Source: Stenocarpella maydis
Taxonomy: Eukaryota > Ascomycota > Sordariomycetes > Diaporthales > Diaporthaceae
Direction: 5' to 3'
Length of the DNA: 64,000 bases
Assembly (NCBI GenBank): GCA_002270565.1
Contig: NQMI01000073.1
Location: forward strand, 62,001-126,000
Below the pieces are notes generated by a model. That model searched no databases and had not been told where the DNA came from. It worked only from the letters and a program-made list of their open reading frames with translations. This document shows, piece after piece, positions 45,454-58,332 of this stretch. Each line of letters starts with the position of its first letter. Position 1 is the first letter of the stretch. The position numbers were made by a program, and so were the translations under genes.

Positions 45454-46320
45454 ACGTAATACGTGCGTACTCTGCCTGCAACACACACACAGTCTGAACG
45501 CATCCGTCCATCCGTCCAGCCCATCCCGTCCAAAGTCAAAGACAGGCCATGGTCGCATACGGCCAGCAAAGCTGCGACCGGTTCCTTGCTGCTGGGCGTT
45601 CCCGTGCTATTTCGGAGCAAAGGCATATAGGAAAAGGGCGTGTCTCTAGTAATCCTGTCTCTCCCTCTCGCCCCTCGCAATGTTTTGTCAAGAGAGATCG
45701 AACATTCTGGCATTTCGGTCATCAAGATACGCCGCGGGTTGGGGGTGGGGGCTGAGCTCACTGCCAGAGGCGATGGCTGAACCTGGCAGAACCGCCCTAG
45801 GTTCCTTTCTTTTTTTTAAAATAAAAAATAAAATAAAAAACCAGGGGCAAAATCAACAAGCAGTTTGTGGCTCACTGTTTTTCTTAGGGCTTGCTGCCCT
45901 GATGGGGATTGACGGTTTCCGAGGACGGGGTTCACCATGATCCACAGCAGGCCCGTCACCGACTTCTCCGACGCCTATCACCCGGGTGGCCGATGGAGAA
46001 GGAGGAGCAGGCACAACGACAAAGGAGCACTTTGGAATCCACTTTTCCCGGCTGCGGTGGGGACCTTGGAATTCAGGCTACACTAGGAATGGGAGAGAAT
46101 AGGAGCGGGAGGCTGGCGTGTCGTGCCGGATGCCAGATGGCATCAGAGCACCGGCGTGCGTCCAGGCTCTGCCCTGCGCTTGTGTGCGAGCTTTGGGTCT
46201 GGGAAGTCAGCAGGACCTCGGAGGTTTCGAAGTTGGTCGGTACTTCACAAAGTGAAACCCGTTGTCGTGGTGCCGACTCGAGGGTACTGTGCGACGACGA
46301 CCACTGACTGGCATGACATG

Positions 46321-46325
<5 letters not shown>

Positions 46326-46365
<40 letters not shown>
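46326..46365. repeat. GGCT tetranucleotide repeat
   Basis: About nine or ten uninterrupted CTGG/GGCT units. Confidence 0.9.
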
Positions 46366-46367
<2 letters not shown>

Positions 46368-47999
46368 CGGCTGGATGAGATGAGCATCAACCTCCCTGCC
46401 TCCCTCACCGTGTCCTCACCTGCCTGATGGACATTGACTGATTGATATGACCACCCACGCTGGGCGGCATTTCCGTTTCCCCTTCCGTCATGATCGGCCA
46501 GCCCGCCGTCTCTGCGTTCCCTGTCTCTCGCGTGAGCGATCTGGCATGTGGTAGTGGATGGGTGCTTTTTCCCTTGTCCAACATTCTGGCCTACTACACA
46601 CTAGCATCGGGAGATGCGCCCTCCTACAGCGGGTGAGTGTGCATTGCAGTGCTGGATGCAGCGTGCGTCAAGCGTCTTGGCCCAGCTCGCTTCATCCACG
46701 TCACCCCCCCCCCCCGCCAGCGGGTCGCGCGGCTGGGGTGTCTCTATCCTAACCCACCTGGGCACCCATATGCTAACTAAGTATGTATGTAGTGTGCTAA
46801 CCACGGAGTATATGCTCTCGTCTCGTCCTCAGCTGCCTTGTCCTGGCCTCAGCTTGCCCGCTGCTAGTCTCGCTTGGGTCGGCGCCGGGCTCCCGGGTTG
46901 CCTTGGTCGCGATGCCTCGACGAAACACGGCAGCGATGGCGAGCCCGCCACGGCTGCTGCATAGTCGGTGGATGGTAGCGGGGGATGAGACATGGTGGGC
47001 ATACTGTGTACGCTTCCGGCGGGTTGGCTCGACGGGGTGGCTGCTTTGTCCGTCGCCAGCCAGACGATTGTGCGCGTGCACAACGTCAGTCAACTGACGT
47101 CGCATTGCCCGGCAGCCTGTCCTGGCCGAGCCTCCTCCAGGCAAATGTCTAGCCCCCGAACTTGTTGAACCCGCCAACACCACACGCTCTCACACGCTGC
47201 ACCACAGCGCCTCTCCCACACCACCCTCTTATCACGTTGGACCCGCCGCCGCCTCTGATTGGCCTCGCCCACGAGCCCAACATGACGACTCCCGCTACCG
47301 GCCTCCGAAGTACCCAACACGTACCTCTGCCTTCCCTGTGCCGCCCCCTCTCCGAGTCCTTTCCCATCGTGGCCCCCAGACATTCCCCTCACCACCCTTC
47401 TGTGCGCGTGCAATGGGGGCGAGGCAGGTCGCCAGCGACCGGCCATCAGTCCACCCTACCTTTCGTGATACTGCAACGAGGCACGGCGAGAGCCTGACGA
47501 GACGCCGATCTACGGCCGAGCCAGGGCCTTATCATTGTCGGGAACCACCAAGATGTGCTCTATTGTTTTGACGTGTCACAAGGAAACCAGGTGCGTACTG
47601 TGTAGAAGCCTCGGTATATCCGGCGCCCGTGTTGTTAGGTTGCCGACGGGACGGGAAAGCAAGCCCTTATCTTCTGTGGTTCGTGAAGCCCCGAGATAAA
47701 CAACCCGCCGCCTAGGTACAGCACGTGAGAAGATACGGATACACCAGAAAGCCGGCTCATCTGGAAGCAAAAGGGCAAGCGGCTAGACTCCCGCCGTTAT
47801 AGACCTGTGGAGATCACAGGATTTATTCCATACCTGCAGCTGGACATATGTCCCATCCTGTCCTGGTACTCGCTACTTGCACAATGACTCTGATGTCTCG
47901 AGACATATTGTCGCAGGCTGTGATCCCAGCCGGAACTCCAGGTTAATATCGTCACCGGTGCCCGGCCATCCCGCCAGACCTACATTGAAAGACTCCCCC

Positions 48000-48903
48000 A
48001 TGGCCCTGAAGTCTTGGGTCACTGTGGCGATTCTTTTTGTTCTCTCCAACAAGAGCCCTGCCTGTTCTTCTTCTGGCGCCTTGAGAGAAGCCGTGTCTCA
48101 CGTCTGCCAAGGTGATCACGGGTAGTCACTATTCCACATGCGCACGTCATACCCTGTGACATCCGAGTATGGTCCAATGTTGTGGGAAATGCAGACACTG
48201 TCTTGCCCCTTTCGTTTTCTTGCCACTGGGAATGGAGTGATTCTTGAAGCAATAACTAAAGGCGGCAAGAGACTTGCGAATAGGCATGTTGATTCCGGTG
48301 TAGCCTACGGTAAGCGAGTCGGGGCCTGTGACGAATGATAGGTCGGCATAGCCTCAAAGACATCTTCCAGGACATCCAGAAAGCGTCTTGGCACAGATAC
48401 TGGTTGACATGTAATCGCCTACCTGGGTACTATACCTTCCTTCCTAGCTTCCCAAGCCTCTTGTTCGACATGTACACTCCTATCTGCCGGAAGCAGGCTT
48501 CGTACAAAGCCCGCCAGGGCAACCAATTTTGACGCTGAACAATATTGACAGCATCATGATATGTTCCCCCCTCTAAGCTATTTCTACAGCTAACCCCGAG
48601 GTAATTGTAACAGAGTTCCCCTGCTTGGAATTATAAGTGATCTTGAAAGAGTTGGCATTCATTTCCACCTCAAGTTGTGCCTACAACACCTTCGGCTATT
48701 GCTGTGGAAATCAAAAAGCTCTGGGTACTATCCCTCCTCCTCGGCCATCTTCAGGAGATCCTTACTGCTCCATGAATTGTTTGCTTGTGCAAAACATTTG
48801 CGACATCACCTGGGGCAACCGTGCCCTAGGACGTGTAACCAAAACTTGTCAAGTGATCAATTATGTCCCTCAGCCAACAACATGCTACGAACTCTTCTTG
48901 TGA
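48000..48903 (+). CDS. Possible small cysteine-rich secreted protein (structure unresolved)
   Basis: Low-confidence gene. An ATG at 48000 opens MALKSWVTVAILFVLSN, which looks like a signal peptide, followed by CSSSGALREAVSHVC; a stop follows unless an intron begins near 48114-48122 (GTGATC or GTAGTC). A middle stretch (48166-48308, YGPMLWEMQ... to a GTAAGC donor) is open in a frame that could be an exon. The last stretch, ending 48903, reads SSCAYNTFGYCCGNQKALG and later PYCSMNC, NICDITW, KTC and TTC: about eight Cys in 75 residues, the spacing expected of secreted disulfide-rich proteins. I cannot fix the exon joins, and homology is unknown. It could be a small secreted effector-like protein, a decayed gene, or chance. 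Confidence 0.28.
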
Positions 48904-50780
48904 GGTGACCCATTCTCAACAACTGGCGTGGCCCTGCGGTTGCCCAGCTGACCCCATCGACCTAGACGCAGTCTGTTCGTACACAGTCGTCTGCTCGCCA
49001 TCGCTGTCGAGTCGTCTCCGTCGAGTCTGAGAAATTAGGGGCCAGCGCGTAGTGACATATGCCTTTGATGAAGTCTGTGTGTGGGGGTTGGGGGGGGGGA
49101 GGGCAAAGCCCCTGGCGGGCTCGTTGATGCCGGTCGGAGTTTGTGGCGTGGTGGTTAGTTGCCTCTGTACTCGCCCAGGTTGTTTTTCACGGCTGCCGAG
49201 GAGGTTTCGTCGACAAATATTGTTGGGCAGTCTGATGAACTGCCGAATAATGTCTCGCGCCCATATTTCCGCTTTCTTCAAACGTGTAAACCCTCACACA
49301 CAGTCGCCACACTCGTATACTTGATTGAGTATGGAGTGGGAGACCGCAGACAAGCCGAAAGTGTCTCTTTTTAACAAAGCAGCACAGCCTCTCACGCATA
49401 GTCAGCAGCGATGCTTATTAGTGGCTCTAGGTTGCCCGTTGGTTTCTTTCTTTTGGGTGCGGCTTGGGATCTGTCGGCTTGTTCGGGGCATTGGTCACGA
49501 GCTCCTGAAGCGTTACTGGGTTTTCCTAGGTCTGAATAGATGGGATTTCAGGGTTATTTGATTGTATCCTCGTCTAAGTCGCCCATGGCTCAGTCCTCAG
49601 AATCGGGCATCCCAGCAAACGGAACAGGGACCGTGACAGGAGAGATCCCAACTTTCGAGCCCAAGAGTTGCTATGCTGCCTTGCTGTGCATCGGCTTTAC
49701 CCCAGTACAAGGAGAAAAAGAAGGAGGGGGAAAAGGAGTTTCGTGAGCCAACACTCCGTGGCAAGAGGTACTTTGCCAGCAACATCTAGTATAGACGAAC
49801 GTCAAAACTTCGCCGGGGACGAATAATTTTTACCTGAGGACCTAGGCCGGGGTGACGTGAGCGCGGTTGATGGCTAGTACTACTATTCTCCTCCCATGGC
49901 AAGCCTCGTCCACGCATAGCCCTGGTAGAGCACACAGCACAACCGGGCTTTCAGACAACACAAGAATGCGGCAAATGGTTGCTCTAAAACTTGCAGGCTA
50001 AGGTGCTTTAAAAGCACTATCTATCTGTTCAAGTTACGTGACATGTGTCAGTCACTCTATGGATATTTCAAGAGTCCCGGCGATGCACATTCATGTCATT
50101 GTTCAGTGGCTGTTGCGGAGCCTTTCGGTTGGAAGGCAGTGTACCCCCAGATCCCCGCAGTTTGATATGTCTCGATACTAGAATCCGCCCTGTTCCTCAG
50201 AACAGCCTTCATTCTCGGCTCACGCCTTCCAATGCGGAAAAGTAAAAAATTAGTATATACAACACACACCAGGTGATGGCGGCCCCCAATGTGGCTGCCG
50301 CAGCTGTGGATAAAGTTCGCCGTCTGTTTTGGCGTCATTTTGAGTGCCTAAGGACGCGCGCGCGCCGGATCGTGGACTCAGAGAAGGTGAATTGAAAGAA
50401 TTTCGCAGGTTCCTTGCGATCGTGGTTTGTTATTGTGAAGATGAACCGTCCCACCGTTGTATGGCGCGCGTTTCCCGGGGGTATCGAAGAAAGAAGCAAA
50501 AACTTTTTTTCCGCCCAATGATTCTTTTTTAGAATGCCATGTGACTCAAACGATGCCAATCCAGACACTTCGCGGGTACCTTGCCGTGCAACTCATGTCT
50601 TGTTGCCAAATTCCGAAATAGAAATTGGTATCCATCCCTTTTCGCCTCATTGACTCCGTGATCACCAAGACCCCTGCTCCAGAGGTGGGTGTACCAGACA
50701 AAATTGGTCCTGACGCGTCAGGCATGTTGAAATTTGTCGCGATATATTGTTCCCGCGGGCATGAAATTTCGACTTTCGGC
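48904..50780. other. Gene-free spacer, relatively AT-rich
   Basis: 1.9 kb between the secreted-protein candidate and the KapC-like gene stop, noticeably more AT-rich than flanking spacers. No gene recognised. Confidence 0.45.
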
Positions 50781-52243
50781 TCATCTCATATTGCTCGTGT
50801 CGAAGGAGAAGGATGATGGAAAGGCCATGCTAGCACTCAAGCCGAACGGATCCCAATCGATCGAGGGATCCAGCAGTTGCGTCATAGAGAGTCCATGTTG
50901 ATGCCCCTGTGGATGCCCCTGTGGATGCCCTGTCGCCGCGTTCTGCTCCATTGGCCCTGTCGTTGTCGGGCTCATAGCTTGGTGCTGTTGGGCAGCGGCG
51001 GCAGCGGCGGCAGCGGCGGCGTAACCAGCACCGGGATATGGACCTGGCCCTGATGGCGTCTCTGGTGCATCGCCACCTTCGTCCATCATGTCAGCTGCGG
51101 CATCATATTCTTGTTCTGAAGACCCTGTCAGTACTAGCACGGGCACGGATTTCGACATAGGCGGGCCACAGAATTAGGTTAAAAACCCAGCGATGTTGCG
51201 ACTTACCAAGTTGCTCGATATGATTCTGATATGCTGGTGTCTGATAGAACGGCGCATTACTGACGCTCGGCGCCCCCATCCTGCCAGCATGTGACCCTTG
51301 CCCCGGGTGTTGACCGATACCTCCTTGCATGGGTTGCATCATTCGCGACGGCCCAGGCATCTGTCCCATTGGCTGCTTCATGCCAGCAGCTGGCATCCCA
51401 GGCCGCATAGCGCCTGGACCCACATTCTCGGACGACGCGGGAGAAGCTCCAAAGCCCTCGGTCGTCGTAGGAGATGCGGCATGAGACGAGGGCGTTGGCC
51501 GGGATTTGGGAGATCCTGCTGGAGGGTTGGCCCCGTGGATCGGAGGAAGCGTACTGTAACCGGGCTCCAGCTTCGGTGCGATGCTGGAAGTTGACCTCCG
51601 GGAGTGGTGTCTATTAAGCAGAGTCCGTGATATTGGTGGCGGCTGAATTATGTTTTGAGGCATGTGGGTCGGACCAAAATTGGGACTGCCGTGTTTGGCC
51701 TGAAGCTCAGCTTGCACATCAATGCCCTTTTCGAGGAGTATGCGCTCAAGCAATGAGTTTTTATATCTCAGCATCAGACACTCGTCCGCGGCGGTACGAT
51801 GGGCAGCATTCAGATTGGCTAGGGTTTGCTCCTGGACACTGATTGTCTGCTCGAGCTGCTTGATGTACTCGGTTCGCCGCTCACGGAAAGCGGCCTGAGC
51901 CTGGCGGTTCCGTTGTTTCCGCTCCTCTGTGGTCGCATAGATCTAGAGGCCTGTCAGTCCCACGGCAAGATGTGGCAGATTCGGCCAAGGCGCCGCCCGA
52001 CATGACGCACGCAGCCTGTCCAAAAGGAGCCCGGTAAACAAAGTGAAGTACACATACCGGCTTGCGGCCTCCCTTCCGCTTGGGCGCCTGGCCCTCCGGG
52101 GTGGGGACGGCCTGGCCCTGCTCGCCCGAATCTGCTGGCTCTCCGTCCCCGTCTCCATCAGGGCTTGAGCCTAATGGGGACTCTTCGCTGTCCTGTTTGA
52201 TGGGCTCTTTTTTGTTGTCATCAGAAGGCTTGTCCGTTGCCAT
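50781..52243 (-). CDS. KapC-like bZIP transcription factor
   Basis: Three exons, 52243-52058, 51942-51207 and 51115-50781, give 418 aa. Introns: 51943-52057 (GTATGT...TCTAG) and 51116-51206 (GTAAGT...TTCAG). The basic region and leucine zipper start in exon 2: ATTEERKQRNRQAQAAFRE, then RRTEYIKQLEQTI with heptad leucines in the following LANLNAAH and MLRYKNSLLERI. The short conserved RNRQAQAAFRER signature is that of the Kap/AP-1-like fungal class (KapC). The rest is Pro/Gly/Met-rich with a poly-Ala run, a HPQGHPQGHQHG repeat, and a C-terminal LLDPSIDWDPFG motif. Target genes unknown; nuclear regulation is inferred. The name is by family likeness only. Confidence 0.85.
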
Positions 52244-55200
52244 ATCCCTGATTGGTAGTGGAGACGATTGCCGCGAAGGGGCGGCAAACGCCTCGAGTCC
52301 TCACGAGGGAGATAGAGTCCACCGACGGGCGTGACTGGGCTCGGTGAGCGAACCGACGATAGCAGTTTGTAATTACAACTGCTAAGGTTCTGCCGAGCCG
52401 GGGCGAGACGAGCCTCGAGGCCGGTCTACCGACAGCCTGGGACAAGGCGACAGGTGAGAGTCCACCGGGCCCAACCTAACACGGCAGGCCGTTATCTACC
52501 TCCTGGGCCCTGGAGGGTGCCGGTAGAGATAGGGCTGGCGGTGTAGCGTGTAGGTAGATATGCCCAAAAGCTGGGGTAAGGAAAAAGTCCCGATCAGCGA
52601 TATTGTCCGGGGAAGTTTCAGAGCAATCTGGGGCTGGCGCCAATCAGGGCCTCGGGCGTCGTCGTAGGGCAGCTGCAGATCCGGCAGTCTGGGACCCTTT
52701 CGGTGGCACTCGTGCCTGATTGACATCCAGGATAGGCTGGTCCTTACCGGGGATACAGGGAGATCAGACGGCTGCAGGATCAAAGCGTGGTCGCGGGGCA
52801 GCGTTTGACAGATTGTCGAGCTCAACTTCGGGCAGCCCAGAGATAAGGGAAATGACGGTGACAGGTCGTAGAGTTTGTGTGTGTAAAGAAAAGGGCAGGA
52901 GGGCGAGGGTTTATACGTAATTGAAATGGAACGTCGCAACACTTGTAGTGGGGGAAATCAATCACGGACCCGTGCCGTGGCGCCTGGGCCGAACCAAGCT
53001 TCCTGCCCTGCTGTGCGCTGCGGAGGCAGTCCCTGGCCTTGACCTTGCTCGTCCTGGGCAGCAGCCGACCTCTAGCGTGCGACGGGGGCCCCTAACTGCG
53101 CGTGATGAGCCCTGCCTACGTCGACTGGTCCGCTGTGGACCTGTCCTTAGGTAACGCCAATTGTTTTCCTTGTGCAATGGTGTGCAGTGGTCCACACGTC
53201 CTGGGTCGAGAAGGGTGTGGCAGATATAAAAGCCGTGTCGAGCACCCTCCTTCCGGGATTCCCAGGAGGGGTCTGTCTGTTCGATGACCGGTGGCCGACG
53301 TGCCCTCGACCTCCCCCAGGAGCCGAGCTGGTCGCAGGACCAGTGGCCCTTCCCTGCCCCTCCGGCTCTGCAACTTGCCCCCCGGATGGGATCCCACCAC
53401 TCAGCTCGGAAAAAGACCAGCCTCGACCGTCGTGGTGAATGGCGAGGCCCCGGAAGGACTGGACTGGACTGGGCTGGACTGGGCAGGCGGTGGTTGATGA
53501 GTCCCGCCCACGCGACAGGTGACCTGGAATCCCCCGACTTGGCAGACAATGAACCGTTGGCTCGACCGGACCTGGCAGCTGCACGGGGCCACGTTAGACT
53601 TCGGGGTAGTGTCTCGAGGCTGGTGGTTGAGTGCACCCGAGGCCTGCAACACTCTGAGGCCTGGATGTGACGGCTCCCATGGAAATCCAACGGCTTGGGC
53701 GACTGCGACTGAAGAAATGCCACAACGACGAGATGTCCAGATGACACAAACGCAGTGAAAAATTTTGTAGAGACAGGACAAAATACTCGAGCTGGCGGCA
53801 GGGCGAGCGGAGCCGTCGCAGATTTTGGGGTGGGCGGGTTAGTTTAGTCATGAAAGGGCGGTACCTGGACCACAAGTCGCGTGCTCCCTCGAGAGCTGCC
53901 CTCTCCCTATTCCTGCAGACCTGCGGGCTTGACATGACCGCCCACAAACGGCCAGAGCGGACAGCTGTGTCACACCTACCCAGACAGCCAGGCTGCTATA
54001 GGGCACGCAGTCAGGGGTCTGGCATGGTCAGGAGGAGGGGCGGAAGTCGACCGAGAGCCGGCCGACGTCCTCCTTTCCAACCATGGGCGTGCGTGGTGGT
54101 GCCTGGATATGTCTACGGCGGAGAATCTCCTTGCCCAGACAGGTGCAGTCGCGCCCCTGCAGGAGCATTGCCGTACCCATTGACGTCCGTTCACATGCTC
54201 TACGTACGCCCCAGCACCGTGCGTCCCGACTGCATCTCTGGTTTTTTAAGCTCTGTCGGACCACCCTTCTTACATGGCAGCAACAAGAACCATGCAGGCC
54301 ATCACCACCATGTAGTGTAGTGTCGAGCGGCGGCAGGAACAAGGCTCGAGGTCGGAGCTTTTGCTGCACCCCTGAGCCGAGGATCCACTGGGGGATTCAG
54401 CTCGCTCCTCCCCGCCCTGCCATGGCCCCTCAGCGAAGCGGTCGAGACACGCACGGGGACAGTCATGCTCGTGCTGACAGATGGGGCTGTGCGTTCTTTG
54501 CTGCACATGGTAGTGTGCCTTGATACTGTACCGTGCTGCATCACTGCGGTGTCTGGCAGTCTCGGCCCGTTTGTGGGAGCAAGGCGGCGAGGCAGCAGAA
54601 TAAAATCATCACGGAATCATCGCCGGCCCGTCTGGTCGGACCACAAAGTGAAGCCACGTTCCAGTGATTGCATCTCCCTGTCGACTGCAGTTGCCAAGAT
54701 CTATCATCTCATTCGGATGGATCCCCGCTTGCGGTTCTCGACATTTGGTGATGATGGACTTGCGCGAGTCGTGTCTCGCCCAGGTCTGAGGAGAAACTCG
54801 GCCCGAGTAGGCCAAGGACTCAAAAGAGTCGAATTTGCCTGGTCTCCATACCGCCTGTGTAAGCCACCGACTTTCGTCTCCCTAAGTTAGTGATTTGATC
54901 CGCCGTGTAGTCCCGTAATGGGTGCGCAATGACGATGGCTGGGTGTTGGACACTTGGAATGAATGTCAGGTTCCATGTGTGAGAATGAACACGGTGTGTG
55001 TGATACAAGGGCCGCCTACGCAGGGTCCTTTTCTTTATTGAGGATTGAGGGCACGCCGCTGCTTTTGGCCACCGAGTGCTTTTCCTGGCGCCGTCATCTT
55101 AGTGTACCTTCCAAGCAGAAGCAAGAATGACGTTGTGCTTGACTTGTTCGGGTTCTGCTGTTCGTCTTGCAAGGTCGCATGTCGTCAATCTCAGGTTGTG

Positions 55201-57350
55201 CTGGTGTGTTCCAGGTCCCAGGAAGGGGTCTGTGCCAGTAATAAGCGATATCGGCACGCTCGAGCGGACAATCTTGAGGCATTCCAAGCTCTCCTCTCCG
55301 CTTGTGGGCCCAGGCAAGACCGCCATGTGCTTGTTCGCGGAGCCACGCAGGCTACAACTGTGAGGACATACAAACCACAACCAGCCCTTCCCTTGTGTGT
55401 AGGCGATGCATTCCCCACGAACATTGAGCTGCTTCGAGACGGGCGAGGCTGGGAAATGCATCAGTCTTGGGCTGGTTTTCGAGGGAGAGACCAGGCCCAG
55501 TGTGATCTGCATTTCAGATCTCATGGTCCTGCCCAAGGCGGACAGGCGGCACCAGGCGGGGGTCTGTACTTAGAGTACTTGTCTTCCAAGTATCTCTGGC
55601 CTCGGCTCGTTGATACTCCCTCTTTCTACCAAGATCCAACAAGCATCCCTGCGGCTGTTGGCACGGCGTCGCGGAAATTCTGAGCTGAGCTCTTGGTGGG
55701 CGTTGATCGCTTAGATTCCTCCGAGCGCGACTCCACGATCGATCAATCAGCTTTCTTGGGAGGATGCCGTCCTCACCAGCCCAAGCCTGTGTCAGTGCTG
55801 CCCGTCGTCATCACCATGGCCATCCTCATCTTCCATCATGTCGACCAGCCACAACGGACAGATCCCAGACATCACGATGGATGGATCGAAAGGTCTAGCT
55901 CTGGCCAACCAAGGTCCTGGACGACGATGCTGCTGGACCGCGTCCCAGCTGTGAGGGCAGCTGTCTCTTGGGTATGCCGCTGGTGCCCGCCGCCTCCGCT
56001 CCGCCAGCCCAAGGAACTACTGCTGAGCCTGTGAGCCTGGGAGAAGGAGCAGACAGGTCAGGAGGGAGACCAGCGCACAAGCTGCGAGGATTGTCGTCGC
56101 GTGTGTTCAGGCCGCACCCGCCCAAGCCCTTACGCACCCCGAGAAAAGTCATGCAATCCTGTCTGACGAGAGGGCGAGGTGGTGCAGGTGATTGCAGCCG
56201 TGATCAATGCCCGCAGTGCTCTCGGTGACTGGATTGGTGCAAGGGGGCCGATGCTGGCTGGCAAAAGCAAAGCCCGTTGGCATGGTTGGAGCAGACGTGC
56301 AGTCGGTTCGAAGAGTGCATCTCCTCGGAGGACTCGACTTGCTGACATGCTGCCCCTGCCCCTGCGCAGGCCAGGTGCCAGGAATGCAGCGCAGGTCCTT
56401 TGTGGGGAGAGTCGAGCCTAGGGCCTCGCCTAATTGCCCCTTCATGGCATTTATACCCGCAGCCAATTGGCATCCGAAGAAGGCCCGGGCTTTTGCATCT
56501 GCGGACCTTGTCCCTGTTGCTCTTTCAACCCTCGTCTCCCCAAAGAGGCAGAGGACGGACGCTTCACCCGCTCCTCTCTGCCGGTCGGTTGTGCACAGAG
56601 CAATGTGCTATTATGTATGTGCAAGCAGTGAACTTTGCCGGCGGGCTCAGGATTGTACGGAGTACAGGACTGTGCTATGGTCTGCGGTTTCTGTTAAGCC
56701 TCAGCAAGGCTCGTCCGGGTTCCCACGTGTCACATCTGATGCAAGCCGTCCTGGTCGGGCCTGCGTGCATGCAGACGAGGCGGCCACCCGTATGTACGTA
56801 TCCTCGTACCGGAAGACGAGGCATCGCAGGAGCCAGAGGCTGGCCGCTCTGCCGCTACGTGCATCGCGTCCTGGTGTCTTGCGCCATGATGTGATTGGCC
56901 GGCCGTTGTGGCATTTACATAGTACTACACCAGGTCGCCCTCGGACGGCAAATGATTCTATCATCGTGCAGAACCCACCCCGTTTCGTCGTCACAGATCG
57001 TGATGGGTTTGGAAACTTTTTATTTCCGAAATTTCCACTCCCTGCGGTTAAAAATTGGTATTTGCGGAATTTCTATCCTCGGGACAATTCTTTGGAAATT
57101 TCCCCATCACTACTCACAAAATGTCACTGTGGCCCGCACCCCAGCCGGCCTTGGCTGCCGTGTGCCGTATCTGTGAAGCCTCACCGGCATCTTCCATCTC
57201 ACCAACGTGGCGAATCTGATACCAACGGTATATTCCACTGCCATATATCATGTGGCGAATGTGCGTTCGGGGTCGTCGGCCCAGGAGCACCTACCCAAGA
57301 TGAGGCTAGGTCGACATGCTACCACATTCTAGAATTCTTCTAGAGCGCCA
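52244..57350. other. Long gene-free spacer upstream of KapC-like gene
   Basis: About 5.1 kb, GC-balanced, with no recognised gene. A 378-codon open frame (56207-57343, +) has no recognisable domain and its composition is not protein-like. A perfect GTACGGAGTAC word lies at 56655-56665. Base composition changes abruptly to AT-rich at about 57350. Confidence 0.5.
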
Positions 57351-57743
57351 TCCTAGGAGCGGCTTTTCATGCATGGAGCCTTACCCCATTCATTGGAGCA
57401 TCTCCTTCTTTATTAGGAAGGCAGAGTGAGAAAGGGAGAACACTGAAATCTTGAGAGTGGAGAGATTCGCATTAGGGCAAACAGAGGGTATACCTTAGTA
57501 TGCCTTTTACATTCCTTTAGGATTAATTCTATTAGCTTGAAATGAGTACCAGGTGCTATTACACTGCTAGCAATAACGGATCGTCAGTTAGTGTTAGGAG
57601 CTGCCCGCCATAACCAGCTACACTAACAGACTCAAAGATCAAGCAATGACCGGTCTCCCCCGTCACCTGGCGGGTCCGCCTACAGCCTAGGGCACATACT
57701 ACTCTGAGAGTTAGTTAGCTAAACAGACTAAAAGATTATGATA
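57351..57743. other. Left margin of AT-rich block with hairpin
   Basis: Moderately AT-rich sequence preceding the Tc1-type terminal repeat. An imperfect inverted repeat at 57587-57627 pairs GTTAGTGT...AGCTG with CAGCT...ACACTAAC around a small loop. Origin unknown; possibly a further decayed repeat. Confidence 0.4.
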
Positions 57744-58332
57744 CAGTGCGACCGAAAAAGTCTTGGGACACTCCTGCAGATCCCACCCACCCCCACAACC
57801 ACCACCCAACTTCAACGACGCGTAGAATTACGAGGAAATTAGTTAAGGACTATTGACTTATATCAAATTACTCGTTAAAGTCTTCTGATTAATATCCTAT
57901 ATAGCTTTCCTTGCATCTGCAGACTGCTTCCAATCTCCGCTTGAGTGATTAAATGATATTGTTAATCTTGCCCTGATCTATTGCCTATCACGCATTGACT
58001 AAAATATGCCATATTGGCCCCATTTTGAGTTAATTCCTATAGATTCGGGTATTGTTTATTTATCTCTGCTTTAAGAAGCTTCCAGATGTTTTTGATTGGA
58101 TTTAAATTAGGTGATTGTGAAGGCCAATCCATTAGAGAGATTCCATATGCTAGAATGAAGGATTATACTGCTTCTGTAGTGTGAATTCGAGCGTTGTTTT
58201 GCTGGAAATTATGTGTCTTATTGTAATGAGAAAGAAGGGCCTCTTGCAAGATCTTTAGGTAAGAATTTGTAGTGTATCCATTATGTCTGGCCTCTAGTGT
58301 AATGATCAAAGGGTTTCCGAGTACATTAAACT
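57744..58332 (-). mobile_element. Tc1/mariner transposon remnant
   Basis: A terminal repeat starting CAGTGCGACCGAAAAAGTC at 57744 is preceded by TA (57742-57743), the Tc1/mariner target. Reading the minus strand leftward from 58320, the transposase C-terminal half shows LLSHYNKTHNFQQNNARIHTT, then GISLMDWPSQSPNLNPIKNIW, the C-terminal part of the DDE catalytic region. At least two in-frame stops break it. The element is cut at 58332 by the LTR of a gypsy element; the N-terminal half and other terminal repeat are not in the window. Stops of C-to-T type and low GC indicate RIP. Inactive. Confidence 0.85.

Larger units (their letters stand above)
44523..47999. other. Gene-free spacer upstream of Stb3-like gene
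   Basis: 3.5 kb after the Stb3-like gene's start. The first 280 bp include the likely 5' UTR intron. Microsatellites: C9G6 at about 45078-45093, (CTG)12 at 45417-45453 and (GGCT)n at 46326-46365. Long ORFs here are mostly repeat or biased-composition artefacts. Confidence 0.5.

Noticed and set aside
45106..45558. Poly-Gln or poly-Ala frames over the CTG repeat
   Set aside because: All coding look comes from the triplet repeat.
52962..53747. 261-codon frame on - strand
   Set aside because: Arg/Ser-rich with no motif and several equally long overlapping frames; spacer DNA.
55045..55683. 212-codon open frame on + strand
   Set aside because: No conserved blocks, and opposite-strand frames of similar length exist.
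56207..57343. 378-codon open frame on + strand
   Set aside because: No domain, biased composition, and no splice or start context beyond an ATG; the right part enters the AT-rich block. Likely a chance frame in GC-balanced spacer DNA.
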